Assembly: GCF_024756275.1 (NCBI RefSeq)
Contig: NZ_JANUGQ010000021.1
Coordinates: 1 to 64,000, forward strand
Length of the DNA stretch: 64,000 nt
Direction of reading: 5' to 3'
From: Streptomyces pyxinae
Lineage (GTDB): Bacteria > Actinomycetota > Actinomycetes > Streptomycetales > Streptomycetaceae
Both the position numbers and the translations under genes were made by a program. Position 1 is the first letter of the stretch, and the number at the start of each line of letters is the position of its first letter. The notes under the pieces are model-generated. The model was not told where the DNA came from and did not search any database. It was given only the letters and a program-made list of their open reading frames with translations. Of the stretch, positions 27,867-35,570 are shown piece after piece.

Positions 27867-29051
27867 GTGAATGAGTCGACATTTACTCCTGGGGGTGGTC
27901 AGGTGGGCATGCCTGTGGCGGGCCAGGACCCGCCGCCCGGATCCGGAGCCGCCGGCCCTGTCGCCGTCGGCTCCGTCGCCGTTCGCACCCTCGCGACGCA
28001 CCAGGACCAGACGACAGCCCACACGATGAAGACGATGGACGGCCAACACGTGAACGCCACGGCCGGCAACGAGAGTGGCCGAGAGTCCACCCAATTCGCC
28101 GCCTACGACGAGGTCCCCGAGGGACACTTCTACGACCCCGACGCCGAGTACGAGCCGGATCCCGAGTACGCGGCCACCCTCGCCCCGGACGCCGCCCGGC
28201 AGCGCCGTGAGCGCATCGGCCCCACCGGGCGCCCCCTGCCGTACTTCCCGATCCCCGGGCCGCTCACCGAGCACGGGCCCGCGAAGATCATCGCGATGTG
28301 CAACCAGAAGGGCGGCGTCGGCAAGACCACGTCGACCATCAACCTGGGCGCGGCGCTCGCCGAATACGGCCGCCGGGTGCTGCTCGTCGACTTCGACCCG
28401 CAGGGCGCCCTCTCGGTCGGTCTCGGCGTCAACCCGATGGAGCTGGACCTCACCGTCTACAACCTGCTCATGGAGCGGGGCATGTCGGCGGACGAGGTGC
28501 TGCTCAAAACGGCCGTGCCCAACATGGACCTGCTGCCGAGCAACATCGACCTCTCCGCCGCCGAGGTCCAGCTGGTCAGCGAGGTCGCCCGGGAGTCCAC
28601 CCTCCAGCGCGCCCTGAAGCCGCTGCTCCAGGACTACGACTACATCGTGATCGACTGTCAGCCCTCGCTCGGTCTGCTGACCGTCAACGCGCTGACCGCC
28701 GCTCACAAGGTCATAGTGCCGCTGGAGTGCGAGTTCTTCGCACTGCGGGGGGTCGCGCTGCTCACCGAGACCATCGAGAAGGTGCAGGAGCGGCTCAACC
28801 CCGAGCTGGAGCTCGACGGCATCCTCGCCACCATGTACGACTCGCGCACCGTGCACAGCCGCGAGGTGCTGGCCCGGGTGGTCGAGGCGTTCGACGACCA
28901 CGTGTACCACACGGTCATCGGCCGGACCGTGCGCTTCCCGGAGACCACCGTCGCCGGTGAGCCCATCACCACCTACGCCTCCAACTCGGTCGGCGCGGCC
29001 GCCTACCGCCAGCTCGCCAGGGAGGTGCTCGCCCGGTGTCACGCCGAGTGA
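27867..29051 (+). CDS. Orphan ParA-family ATPase
   Basis: 394 aa. Residues 1-140 are a disordered extension (Gly/Pro then Glu/Asp/Tyr-rich). Then comes a ParA/MinD-type deviant Walker A CNQKGGVGKTT (KGGVGKTT at 148-155), Walker A' DFDPQG, and Walker B YIVIDCQPSLG. This type of ParA uses ATP-dependent DNA binding to move or position cargo. It is not the oriC parA, which sits elsewhere in Streptomyces; here it is coupled to an RHH-like gene and ScpAB. GTG 27867 follows the strong AAGGAGG at 11 nt. Confidence 0.92.
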   Translation: MNESTFTPGGGQVGMPVAGQDPPPGSGAAGPVAVGSVAVRTLATHQDQTTAHTMKTMDGQHVNATAGNESGRESTQFAAYDEVPEGHFYDPDAEYEPDPEYAATLAPDAARQRRERIGPTGRPLPYFPIPGPLTEHGPAKIIAMCNQKGGVGKTTSTINLGAALAEYGRRVLLVDFDPQGALSVGLGVNPMELDLTVYNLLMERGMSADEVLLKTAVPNMDLLPSNIDLSAAEVQLVSEVARESTLQRALKPLLQDYDYIVIDCQPSLGLLTVNALTAAHKVIVPLECEFFALRGVALLTETIEKVQERLNPELELDGILATMYDSRTVHSREVLARVVEAFDDHVYHTVIGRTVRFPETTVAGEPITTYASNSVGAAAYRQLAREVLARCHAE

Positions 29052-29596
29052 GTCTGCCCGGTGCCGACGAGCTGTTCCGTACGACCGGGGGGACGGCGCT
29101 CCAGGCGTCCACCCCCGCCGCCCAGCGGCGCCAGAACGGCGAGCCGCGGGTCCCCGCCCCGGCGGGGGAGAGCGACCCGGCGGCCGCCGAGCCGACCGGT
29201 GCGGACGCCGGAGCCGCCGCCGGTGGCAGAGGCACCCGGGCACGTGAGCACACCACCGCCGACGCGCCCGCCCCCGCCGAGCCGCGCGCCCGGACCGGCG
29301 AGGAGGCCCCGGCCGTCCCCGGCAAGGCCGCGCCCGGCCAGGCCCCGGCCCGGCGCCGGGGGCGCGCGGCGGGCCGGCGGCCCAGCGGGCGCGAGCGGCA
29401 CGACGAGAAGATCACGGTCTATGTCTCCGCCGAGGAGCTGATGGACCTGGAGCACGCCCGGCTGGTGCTCCGCGGCGAGCACGGCCTCGCCGTGGACCGG
29501 GGGCGGATCGTCCGCGAGGCGGTCGCCGTGGTCCTGGCCGACCTGGAGTCCCGGGGCGAGGCCAGCATCCTGGTCCGCCGGCTGCGCGGCCGCTGA
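29036..29596 (+). CDS. Ribbon-helix-helix-like partner of ParA
   Basis: 186 aa. The first 115 residues are disordered (Ala/Pro/Glu, then an Arg-rich ARRRGRAAGRRPSGR block). The C-terminal 55 (EKITVYVSAEELMDLEHARLVL..DRGRIVREAVAVVLADL) match the beta-helix-helix pattern of RHH/CopG DNA-binding proteins. The gene overlaps the ParA 3' end by 16 nt; AGGGAGG (29019-29025) at 10 nt supports GTG 29036, while GTG 29048 would give a classic GTGA overlap. By analogy with plasmid ParA-RHH pairs it may be the DNA-binding partner; this is inference. Confidence 0.85.
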   Translation: MSRRVSLPGADELFRTTGGTALQASTPAAQRRQNGEPRVPAPAGESDPAAAEPTGADAGAAAGGRGTRAREHTTADAPAPAEPRARTGEEAPAVPGKAAPGQAPARRRGRAAGRRPSGRERHDEKITVYVSAEELMDLEHARLVLRGEHGLAVDRGRIVREAVAVVLADLESRGEASILVRRLRGR

Positions 29597-29850
29597 CCCC
29601 ATCTCCCCGCCCCCGCGCCCTCTGCGCCCTCCGGGCTCGCCGCGCCCCGGCCGCCGCGCGGGCCGGGCCCCGGGCCGTCCGGGTGCGTGAGGTTGGTGCC
29701 TCCGGCCGTTCGGTGCCCCTGGCCGCCGCCGCCCGCGCCCCGCGCGTCCGTCCGGTACGGCGGCCCCGGGGCGCCCCTGCCGGGCCGTGTCCGCCGGCGG
29801 CGGTAGCCTGCGGGAACTGCCGCCGACCGCTCCGCCGCCCCTGGACCACG
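29597..29850. other. Intergenic region before scpA
   Basis: GC-rich spacer with TAGCCT (29804-29809) as a possible -10 element, giving a leader of roughly 35 nt before the ScpA ATG. Frames upstream of the ATG are open but Arg/Pro-rich and are not called coding. Confidence 0.4.
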
Positions 29851-31095
29851 ATGATCCACCGTCCCTCCGACGAGGCCGACTCCGATTCCGGCCCCGGCTC
29901 CGACTCCGCCGCCGGCTCCCGCCGCCGCCCGCTGGGCCGGGGGCCCGGGAGCCGGCCGCCCGCCGAACCCCCGGCGGCGGAACCGGCGGCCGCGGAACCG
30001 GCGGTGCCCGCGCCCCCGGAGCCGTACGCGCCCCCCGAGCCCGAGGCGCCTGCGGGCGCGGGCCCCGAGGCCCCGGCCCCGGGCGCCCCGGAGCCGTACG
30101 ACCCCAGCGAAGCCCCGGAGCCGGGCGCCCCGGAGCCGTACGCGCCCCGCGAGGAGCCGGCCCCGGTGGCCCGGCAAACCCCGGCCGCGTCCGGCCCGGA
30201 GCGCCCGGAGGCGCCGGAGACCCGGGAGGCACCCCAGGGCGCGGGCCCGGGGGCGGCCGCCGGGGACGGGCGGTTCACCGTGCGGCTGGCCAACTTCGAG
30301 GGGCCGTTCGATCTGCTGCTCCAGCTGATCACCAGGCACAAGATGGACGTCACCGAGGTCGCCCTCTCCCGGGTCACCGACGAGTTCATGGCCCACATCA
30401 GGGCCATGGGCCCGGACTGGGACCTCGACCAGACCACCGAGTTCCTGGTCGTCGCCGCGACCCTGCTCGACCTCAAGACCGCCCGGCTGCTGCCCGCCGC
30501 CGAGGTGGAGGACGAGGCCGACCTCGCGCTGCTGGAGGCCCGGGACCTGCTCTTCGCCCGGCTGCTCCAGTACCGGGCGTACAAGAAGGTGGCCGACATC
30601 TTCGGCGAGCGCATGGCGGACGAGGGCCGGCGGTACCCCCGGACCGTCGGGCTGGAGCCGCACCACGCGGAGCTGCTGCCGGACGTGGTGATCAGCATCG
30701 GCGCCGAGGGGCTCGCCGGGCTGGCCGTGAAGGCGATGCAGCCCCGGGCCAGGCCGCAGGTGTACGTCGACCACATCCACGCCCCGCTGGTCAGCGTCCA
30801 GGAGCAGGCCGCGGTGGTGCTGGCCCGGCTGCGGGAGCGCGGCACCGCGACCTTCCGGGAACTGGCCGGGGACGCCCCGGACACCCTCACCGTGGTCGCC
30901 CGCTTCCTGGCCCTGCTGGAGCTGTACCGGGAGCGGGCCGTCACCCTGGACCAGGAAGCGGCCCTGGGCGAGCTCACGGTCGGCTGGACCGGGGCGGAGA
31001 GCGCCGGGGTCACCGACGAGTTCGACCGGGCGCCCGGCCGGCGGCGGCAGGAGGAGCGGGAGGAGCAGAAGGAAGAGGAGGAGCGAGACGCATGA
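29851..31095 (+). CDS. scpA: Segregation and condensation protein A
   Basis: 414 aa. The ScpA kleisin begins at about residue 143 (FTVRLANFEGPFDLLLQLITRHKMDVTEVALSRVTDEFMAHI), continues with FLVVAATLLDLKTARLLP, and ends in a winged-helix part (FLALLELYRERAVTLDQEAALGELTV). It bridges the SMC heads in condensin. The first 140 residues are a Pro/Glu/Ala-rich disordered tail with three EPY-AP/DP repeats, longer than in most species. ATG 29851 is the first reasonable start; no clear ribosome-binding site. Its stop overlaps the scpB ATG. Confidence 0.94.
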   Translation: MIHRPSDEADSDSGPGSDSAAGSRRRPLGRGPGSRPPAEPPAAEPAAAEPAVPAPPEPYAPPEPEAPAGAGPEAPAPGAPEPYDPSEAPEPGAPEPYAPREEPAPVARQTPAASGPERPEAPETREAPQGAGPGAAAGDGRFTVRLANFEGPFDLLLQLITRHKMDVTEVALSRVTDEFMAHIRAMGPDWDLDQTTEFLVVAATLLDLKTARLLPAAEVEDEADLALLEARDLLFARLLQYRAYKKVADIFGERMADEGRRYPRTVGLEPHHAELLPDVVISIGAEGLAGLAVKAMQPRARPQVYVDHIHAPLVSVQEQAAVVLARLRERGTATFRELAGDAPDTLTVVARFLALLELYRERAVTLDQEAALGELTVGWTGAESAGVTDEFDRAPGRRRQEEREEQKEEEERDA

Positions 31096-31817
31096 CGGAA
31101 CCCGGACACCCCCTGGTCACCGGGGACACGGACGCCCCGGTGCCGGAGCCACTGGCCCCGCCCGAGGCCCCGTTCCAGACCCCGCCCGAGGCCCCGCCCG
31201 AGGACCCGGCCATGGAGCTGAAGCCCGCCCTGGAGGCCGTCCTCATGGTGGTGGACGAGCCCGCCACCGAGGAACACCTCGCCCGGGTGCTGGAGCGGCC
31301 CCGGCGGGAGGTGACGGACGCGCTCCGCGAGCTGGCCGACGAGTACGCCGCCCAGCGTCGTGGCTTCGAGCTGCGGCTGGTCGCCGGCGGCTGGCGCTAC
31401 TACACCCGGCCCCGGTACGCCCCCGCCGTCGAGCGCTTCGTCCTCGACGGCCAGCAGGCCCGGCTGACCCAGGCGGCACTGGAGACCCTGGCCGTGGTCG
31501 CGTACCGCCAGCCGGTGAGCCGCTCCCGGGTCTCGGCGGTACGCGGGGTGAACTGCGACGGCGTGATGCGCACCCTGCTCCAGCGGGGGCTGGTGGAGGA
31601 GGCGGGCGCGGAACCCGAAACAGGTGCGATCCTGTACAGGACGACGAACTACTTCCTGGAGCGGATGGGCCTGCGCGGCCTGGACGAGCTCCCGGAGCTC
31701 GCGCCCTTCCTCCCCGAGGCGGACGCGATCGAGGCCGAGACGGCGGAAGGAGTCCCGTCGTTCGATCCGGACGCTCCGGATCCCGAGGACGCCGAAGACG
31801 ACAAGACGGAACTTTGA
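31092..31817 (+). CDS. scpB: Segregation and condensation protein B
   Basis: 241 aa. Two winged-helix domains with the ScpB signature LEAVLMVVDEPATEEHLARVL and LTQAALETLAVVAYRQPVSRSRVSAVRGVNCDGVMRTLLQRGLVEE. ScpB dimers bind ScpA in the SMC condensin complex. ATG overlaps the scpA stop (ATGA) and an AGGAGG-type site lies in the scpA end, so the pair is translationally coupled. N- and C-terminal 40 residues are acidic and disordered. Confidence 0.95.
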   Translation: MTEPGHPLVTGDTDAPVPEPLAPPEAPFQTPPEAPPEDPAMELKPALEAVLMVVDEPATEEHLARVLERPRREVTDALRELADEYAAQRRGFELRLVAGGWRYYTRPRYAPAVERFVLDGQQARLTQAALETLAVVAYRQPVSRSRVSAVRGVNCDGVMRTLLQRGLVEEAGAEPETGAILYRTTNYFLERMGLRGLDELPELAPFLPEADAIEAETAEGVPSFDPDAPDPEDAEDDKTEL

Positions 31818-32881
31818 TGCGAAGCAGCGGCAGGAACAGCAGCGGGCGCGGTAACCACCGGGGCGCCGGCAACCAGCGCGACGACAAGCAGAAGCGCGCC
31901 GGCCGGCCCCGTCCCGAGGAGCGCCGCTACGACGTGGGCGGTTCCCAGGACGGCGGCCCCGGCCCGAAGAAGGGGCGCGGCGCGGCGGCGCGCGGCGGCG
32001 CCAAGGGCGGTCCCAAGCAGTCCCCGAAGCCGCCCACCGGGCGCGGCGGCCGCACGGCCCCCGGGCGCCCGCGCGAGCTGGACGCCCGGATCGAGGAGCG
32101 CAACCGCCAGCGGTACGCGGACAAGCCGGCGATCAAGACGCCCAAGACCTCCGGCGACCAGGAGGGCGAGCGGCTCCAGAAGGTGCTGGCCCGGGCCGGC
32201 ATGGGGTCGCGGCGCGCCTGCGAGGAACTGATCGAGGCGGGCCGCGTCGAGGTCAACGGCAAGATCGTGATCGAGCAGGGTGTCCGGGTGGACCCGGAGA
32301 AGGACGAGATCAAGGTGGACGGCCTGACGGTCGCCACCCAGTCGTACCTGTTCTTCGCGCTCAACAAGCCGGCCGGGGTGGTCTCCACCATGGAGGACCC
32401 GGACGGCCGGCAGAGCCTGGGCGACTACGTCACCAACCGGGAGACCCGGCTCTTCCACGTCGGCCGGCTGGACACCGAGACCGAGGGCATCATCCTGCTC
32501 ACCAACCACGGTGAGCTGGCCCACCGCCTCACCCACCCCCGGTACGGCGTCAAGAAGACCTACCTCGCCGCCATCCAGGGCCCCCTCCCGCGCGAGCTGG
32601 GCAAGCGGCTCAAGGACGGCATCCAGCTGGAGGACGGCTACGCCCGCGCCGACCACTTCCGGGTGGTGGAGAACACCGGCAAGAACTACCTGGTCGAGGT
32701 CACCCTCCACGAGGGCCGCAAGCACATCGTGCGCCGGATGCTGGCGGAGGCCGGCTTCCCGGTCGAGCGGCTCGTCCGCACCGCCTTCGGCCCGATCGCG
32801 CTGGGCGACCAGAAGTCCGGCTGGCTGCGCCGGCTGACCAACACCGAGGTCGGCATGCTGATGGGCGAGGTCGATCTCTGA
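31817..32881 (+). CDS. rluB: 23S rRNA pseudouridine synthase RluB-like
   Basis: 354 aa. A basic Gly/Arg/Lys-rich N-terminal tail (1-110) precedes an S4 domain (ERLQKVLARAGMGSRRACEELIEAGRVEVNG) and the RsuA/RluB/RluE catalytic domain with the active Asp in GRLDTETEG. It isomerises a uridine in rRNA, probably near 23S position 2605. ATG 31817 overlaps the scpB stop (TGATG); the TTG just before it is less likely. Adjacency of scpAB and rluB is common in Gram-positives. Confidence 0.94.
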   Translation: MRSSGRNSSGRGNHRGAGNQRDDKQKRAGRPRPEERRYDVGGSQDGGPGPKKGRGAAARGGAKGGPKQSPKPPTGRGGRTAPGRPRELDARIEERNRQRYADKPAIKTPKTSGDQEGERLQKVLARAGMGSRRACEELIEAGRVEVNGKIVIEQGVRVDPEKDEIKVDGLTVATQSYLFFALNKPAGVVSTMEDPDGRQSLGDYVTNRETRLFHVGRLDTETEGIILLTNHGELAHRLTHPRYGVKKTYLAAIQGPLPRELGKRLKDGIQLEDGYARADHFRVVENTGKNYLVEVTLHEGRKHIVRRMLAEAGFPVERLVRTAFGPIALGDQKSGWLRRLTNTEVGMLMGEVDL

Positions 32882-32904
32882 CCCGTCCCGTACACGAGGA
32901 CACC

Positions 32905-32938
32905 GGGGCCCGGGACCGCTGCGGCGGTCCCGGGCCCC
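32905..32938 (+). terminator. rluB operon terminator
   Basis: A perfect 15-bp stem (32905-32919 with 32924-32938) and 4-nt loop lies 24 nt after rluB. It closes the scpA-scpB-rluB transcript. Confidence 0.85.
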
Positions 32939-33081
32939 CGGCCGTCCCCGGGTTTCGGCCCTCTCCGGGCCGATCGCCTTCCCGCCTTCCCGCCCTCCCG
33001 GCGACCCCGACCCGGCCGTCCCCGGGCCCGCGAGGGGGCGCGCGGCGCCTGCGCGGCGGGCGCGTGCCCGGCGGACGGGGG

Positions 33082-33161
33082 AGCGCCGGGGGTGTCCGGG
33101 GTCCCGGGTGACGCCGGAGGTGTCCGGGCCCCGGTGACGCCGGGGGTGTCCGGGGCCCGCG
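33082..33161 (+). repeat. 26-bp degenerate tandem repeat
   Basis: Three copies of a unit containing GACGCCGGNGGTGTCCGGG lie head to tail (GGGGGTGTCCGGG at about 33088, GGAGGTGTCCGGG at about 33116, GGGGGTGTCCGGG at about 33142). Confidence 0.65.
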
Positions 33162-33174
33162 GTCTGAGCAGGCT

Positions 33175-33195
33175 CCTTCCATGACTTCTGGAAGG
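33175..33195 (+). promoter_or_regulatory. Inverted repeat covering a ribosome-binding site
   Basis: CCTTCCA (33175-33181) and TGGAAGG (33189-33195) form a 7-bp perfect stem. The right arm contains GGAAGG, the apparent Shine-Dalgarno of the gene at 33204, so the site could be masked in mRNA, or the palindrome could be an operator. Confidence 0.45.
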
Positions 33196-33203
33196 CTTGG
33201 CCC

Positions 33204-33971
33204 ATGAGCGCTCTCCTCGATCTGCCGGGACTCGGTGCCGTCGTCGCCGAACAGCCCGATCCGCTGCTGTTCGCCACCGTCTCCGGTGCGCATCTCTACG
33301 GCTTCCCGTCCCGCGACTCGGACGTGGATCTGCGGGGCGTGCACGTCCTGCCGGTGGAGGAGCTGATCGGGCTGCGCGAGCCCGAGGAGACCCGCTCCCG
33401 GACGTGGGACCGGGACGGGGTGGAGATGGACCTGGTCACCCACGATCTGCGCAAGTTCGTCCGGCTGATGCTCCGGCGCAACGGCTATGTGCTGGAGCAG
33501 TTGCTCTCCCCGCTGGTCACCCACACCACCGACGAGCACGCCGAGCTCTCCGCGCTGGCGCCCGGGGTGCTCACCACCCATCACGCCCACCACTACCGGG
33601 GCTTCGCGGCCACCCAGTGGCGGCTGTTCGAGAAGAGCGGTGAACTCAAGCCGCTGCTCTACACCTTCCGGGCGCTGCTCACCGGCATCCATCTGATGCG
33701 CACCGGCGAGGTCGTCGCCCATCTGCCCACCCTGCTGGGCGCGGTGCCCGCCCCGGAGTACGTCGCCGAGCTGATCGCCGCCAAGGCGGACGCCGAGCAC
33801 GCACCCGCCACCGGGGTGGCCGCCGAGCGGGTACGGCCCGACGTGGACGCCCTGCACGAGGTGCTCGACCGGGCGCGCGAGTCCTCCGCGCTACCCGACG
33901 CCCCCACCGCGTACGACGCCCTGCACGACTTCGTCGTCCGGGTCCGGCTCGGCCGGGGCGGCCAGCGCTGA
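33204..33971 (+). CDS. Pol-beta-superfamily nucleotidyltransferase A
   Basis: 255 aa. SGAHLYGFPSRDSDVDLRGVHV (about 27-48) is the glycine-serine plus D-x-D nucleotidyltransferase motif of the RlaP-like (RNA-ligase-associated) family, and WDRDGVEMDLVTHDLRKFVRLMLRRNGYVLEQLLSPLV supplies the third acidic residue. Substrate unknown; family members transfer nucleotides to nucleic acid or small molecules. GGAAGG lies 8 nt before the ATG. Its last 81 nt overlap the convergent gene encoding a paralogue. Confidence 0.88.
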   Translation: MSALLDLPGLGAVVAEQPDPLLFATVSGAHLYGFPSRDSDVDLRGVHVLPVEELIGLREPEETRSRTWDRDGVEMDLVTHDLRKFVRLMLRRNGYVLEQLLSPLVTHTTDEHAELSALAPGVLTTHHAHHYRGFAATQWRLFEKSGELKPLLYTFRALLTGIHLMRTGEVVAHLPTLLGAVPAPEYVAELIAAKADAEHAPATGVAAERVRPDVDALHEVLDRARESSALPDAPTAYDALHDFVVRVRLGRGGQR

Positions 33972-34640
33972 CGCCCGGCGGACGCGGTACAGGAAGTCCG
34001 CCACCCGCCGCCGGTCCGGCTCGGCCGGCAGCGGGGAGCCGGGCAGCGCCGCGTCCGCCTCGGCGGCCAGCCGGGTCATCCATGCCTCCACCTCCGGCCG
34101 GCCGACCTCGCCCCGCTTCACCGCCAGCAGCCGCTCCCGGCCGGCGCCCACCCGTATCTCCAGCTCCCCGGTGCGCAGCAGGTCCCGGCAACTGGTCAGC
34201 AGCCGCAGCAGATGCATGGCGTGCTTCCAGCGCGGCGCCCCGTGCGTCCGCAGATCGGCCGCCAGCTTCCGGCGCTGGCCCAGCGCGTACCGGGTGAAGG
34301 TGGTGTGCGCCTGCCGGGAGAGGAACGCCCCGCGCAGCGCCAGCAGTTCGTGTCCGGCGCCGGAGACGTGCTCGACCAGCGGGGAGTACAGACACTCCAG
34401 GACGTTGGGGTTGGCGCGCAGCGCGAGTTCGCAGAACCGTTCCAGCTCCCAGCTGAACTGCTCGGGCGCCGGACCGTCCAGATGGGCCGGCGGCTTCTCC
34501 AGGCGCCACTGGAGCGCGGTCGGCGCCAGGAAGACCCCGCGCCGGTCGGTGTCGCTCTCCGCCGTCTCGAGGCCATAGGCGCGCGAGCCCATCACACAGG
34601 CGTAAACGGTGTGGTCGCGTATCAGCTCCTCCGGTGTCAT
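33891..34640 (-). CDS. Pol-beta-superfamily nucleotidyltransferase B
   Basis: 249 aa. MGSRAYGLETAESDTDRRGVFLAP is the same motif as in the convergent paralogue, followed by FSWELERFCELALRANPNVLECLYSPLVEHVS, aligning with its third-motif region. The two share a family but only modest identity. Substrate unknown. The 3' end overlaps the plus-strand gene by 81 nt (tail to tail). A G-rich ribosome-binding site precedes the ATG at 34640, and a DUF952 gene starts the probable operon upstream. Confidence 0.88.
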   Translation of the reverse strand: MTPEELIRDHTVYACVMGSRAYGLETAESDTDRRGVFLAPTALQWRLEKPPAHLDGPAPEQFSWELERFCELALRANPNVLECLYSPLVEHVSGAGHELLALRGAFLSRQAHTTFTRYALGQRRKLAADLRTHGAPRWKHAMHLLRLLTSCRDLLRTGELEIRVGAGRERLLAVKRGEVGRPEVEAWMTRLAAEADAALPGSPLPAEPDRRRVADFLYRVRRASALAAPAEPDPDDEVVQGVVRGGGVG

Positions 34641-34671
34641 GCCTCGGTCTCCCCCTCCCGCGCGTCCGCCG

Positions 34672-35010
34672 TCACCGCCCCGCCTCCCCGGGCCACGGGG
34701 CCGTGCCGGTGACCCGCCCGTCCGGCGCCCGGCGCAGCTCCCGTACCGCCGTCACGGCCGTCCGCTCGACCGGCCCGTACACATGCGGGTAGCCGCCCTC
34801 CCGCCGCACCGGGGCGGTGAGCCGGGCCTCGTCCAGCCCGACCAGCAGCAGCGGCCCCGGCACCTCGCGGTAGTACGCCTCCGCCACCGCGAGTGCCGCC
34901 GCCTCACCGTCCGAGCAGTGGACGAAGCCCTCGGCGGCGAGCGAGGCGGGGGCGTACGGCTCCCCGGGGGCGGCGGTCCAGTCCCGCGGCGGGACGACAT
35001 GAAAGAGCAT
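34672..35010 (-). CDS. DUF952 family protein
   Basis: 112 aa, the normal length of the family. LFHVVPPRDW, EGFVHCSDGEAA, LLLVGLDEARL and YPHVYGPV are the conserved blocks of DUF952, a small soluble domain of unknown role distantly like glutathione-transferase or ADP-ribose folds in some reports. It lies 31 nt upstream of nucleotidyltransferase B on the same strand and is probably co-transcribed. Confidence 0.9.
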   Translation of the reverse strand: MLFHVVPPRDWTAAPGEPYAPASLAAEGFVHCSDGEAAALAVAEAYYREVPGPLLLVGLDEARLTAPVRREGGYPHVYGPVERTAVTAVRELRRAPDGRVTGTAPWPGEAGR

Positions 35011-35207
35011 GCGCCCATTTCAGCCGATGACCGGGGGAGGTGGGGCACCGGGCCCCGCACCCGGCCCCGCCCGCCCCGAACCGGACCGGACAGGCCCCGG
35101 ACCGGGCCGGCCCCGCCGGGTGCGGGAGCCGGGCGGCGGCCGGGCTGACTAGGCTGAGCGGGCACGCCGCCGGACCAGGGCGGGCGGCAGCGGTGAAGGA
35201 GCGGGAC

Positions 35208-35570
35208 GTGGCGGTACGAGCGGTCCGAGGGGCCGTCCAGCTGGAGCGGGACGACGCCGGGCACATGCGGGAGCTGGTCGGCGGGCTGCTCACCGCCGTA
35301 CTGGAGCGCAACGGGCTCGTCCCGGACGACCTGATCAGCGTCTGGTTCACCGCCACGCCCGATCTGCACAGCGACTTCCCGGCCGTCGCCGCCCGCGAGC
35401 TCGGCATCGTGGACGTACCGCTGATCTGCGCCCAGGAACTCGACATCGCGGGCGCCATGCCCCGGGTCGTCCGCGTCCTGGCCCATATCGAGACCGAGCT
35501 GCCGAAGAGCGCGGTCACCCATGTCTACCTCGGCGCCGCCGCCGCACTCCGCAAGGACATCGCCCAGTGA
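35208..35570 (+). CDS. aroH: Chorismate mutase, AroH type
   Basis: 120 aa. VRAVRGAVQLERDDAGHMRELVGGLLTAVLERNGLVPDDLISVWFTATPDLHSDFPAVAARELG is the monofunctional AroH fold (trimeric barrel) that converts chorismate to prephenate. GTG 35208 has AAGGAG (35196-35201) at 6 nt; longer frames upstream are non-coding. The stop overlaps the GTG of tyrA, so chorismate goes to tyrosine through a coupled gene pair. Confidence 0.95.
   Translation: MAVRAVRGAVQLERDDAGHMRELVGGLLTAVLERNGLVPDDLISVWFTATPDLHSDFPAVAARELGIVDVPLICAQELDIAGAMPRVVRVLAHIETELPKSAVTHVYLGAAAALRKDIAQ

Larger units (their letters stand above)
32882..33203. other. Intergenic region with terminator and repeats
   Basis: After the rluB terminator come GC-rich spacer and three 26-bp repeats (about 33082-33161). 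The region ends in a small inverted repeat over the ribosome-binding site of the next gene. No gene. Confidence 0.55.

Noticed and set aside
27563..27882. Two small minus-strand frames upstream of parA
   Set aside because: They overlap each other in different frames and cover the parA promoter and ribosome-binding site; no start signals.
33204..34640. Classical HEPN-MNT toxin-antitoxin pair
   Set aside because: Both proteins carry nucleotidyltransferase motifs and neither shows a HEPN R-x4-6-H motif; they are convergent, not co-directional.
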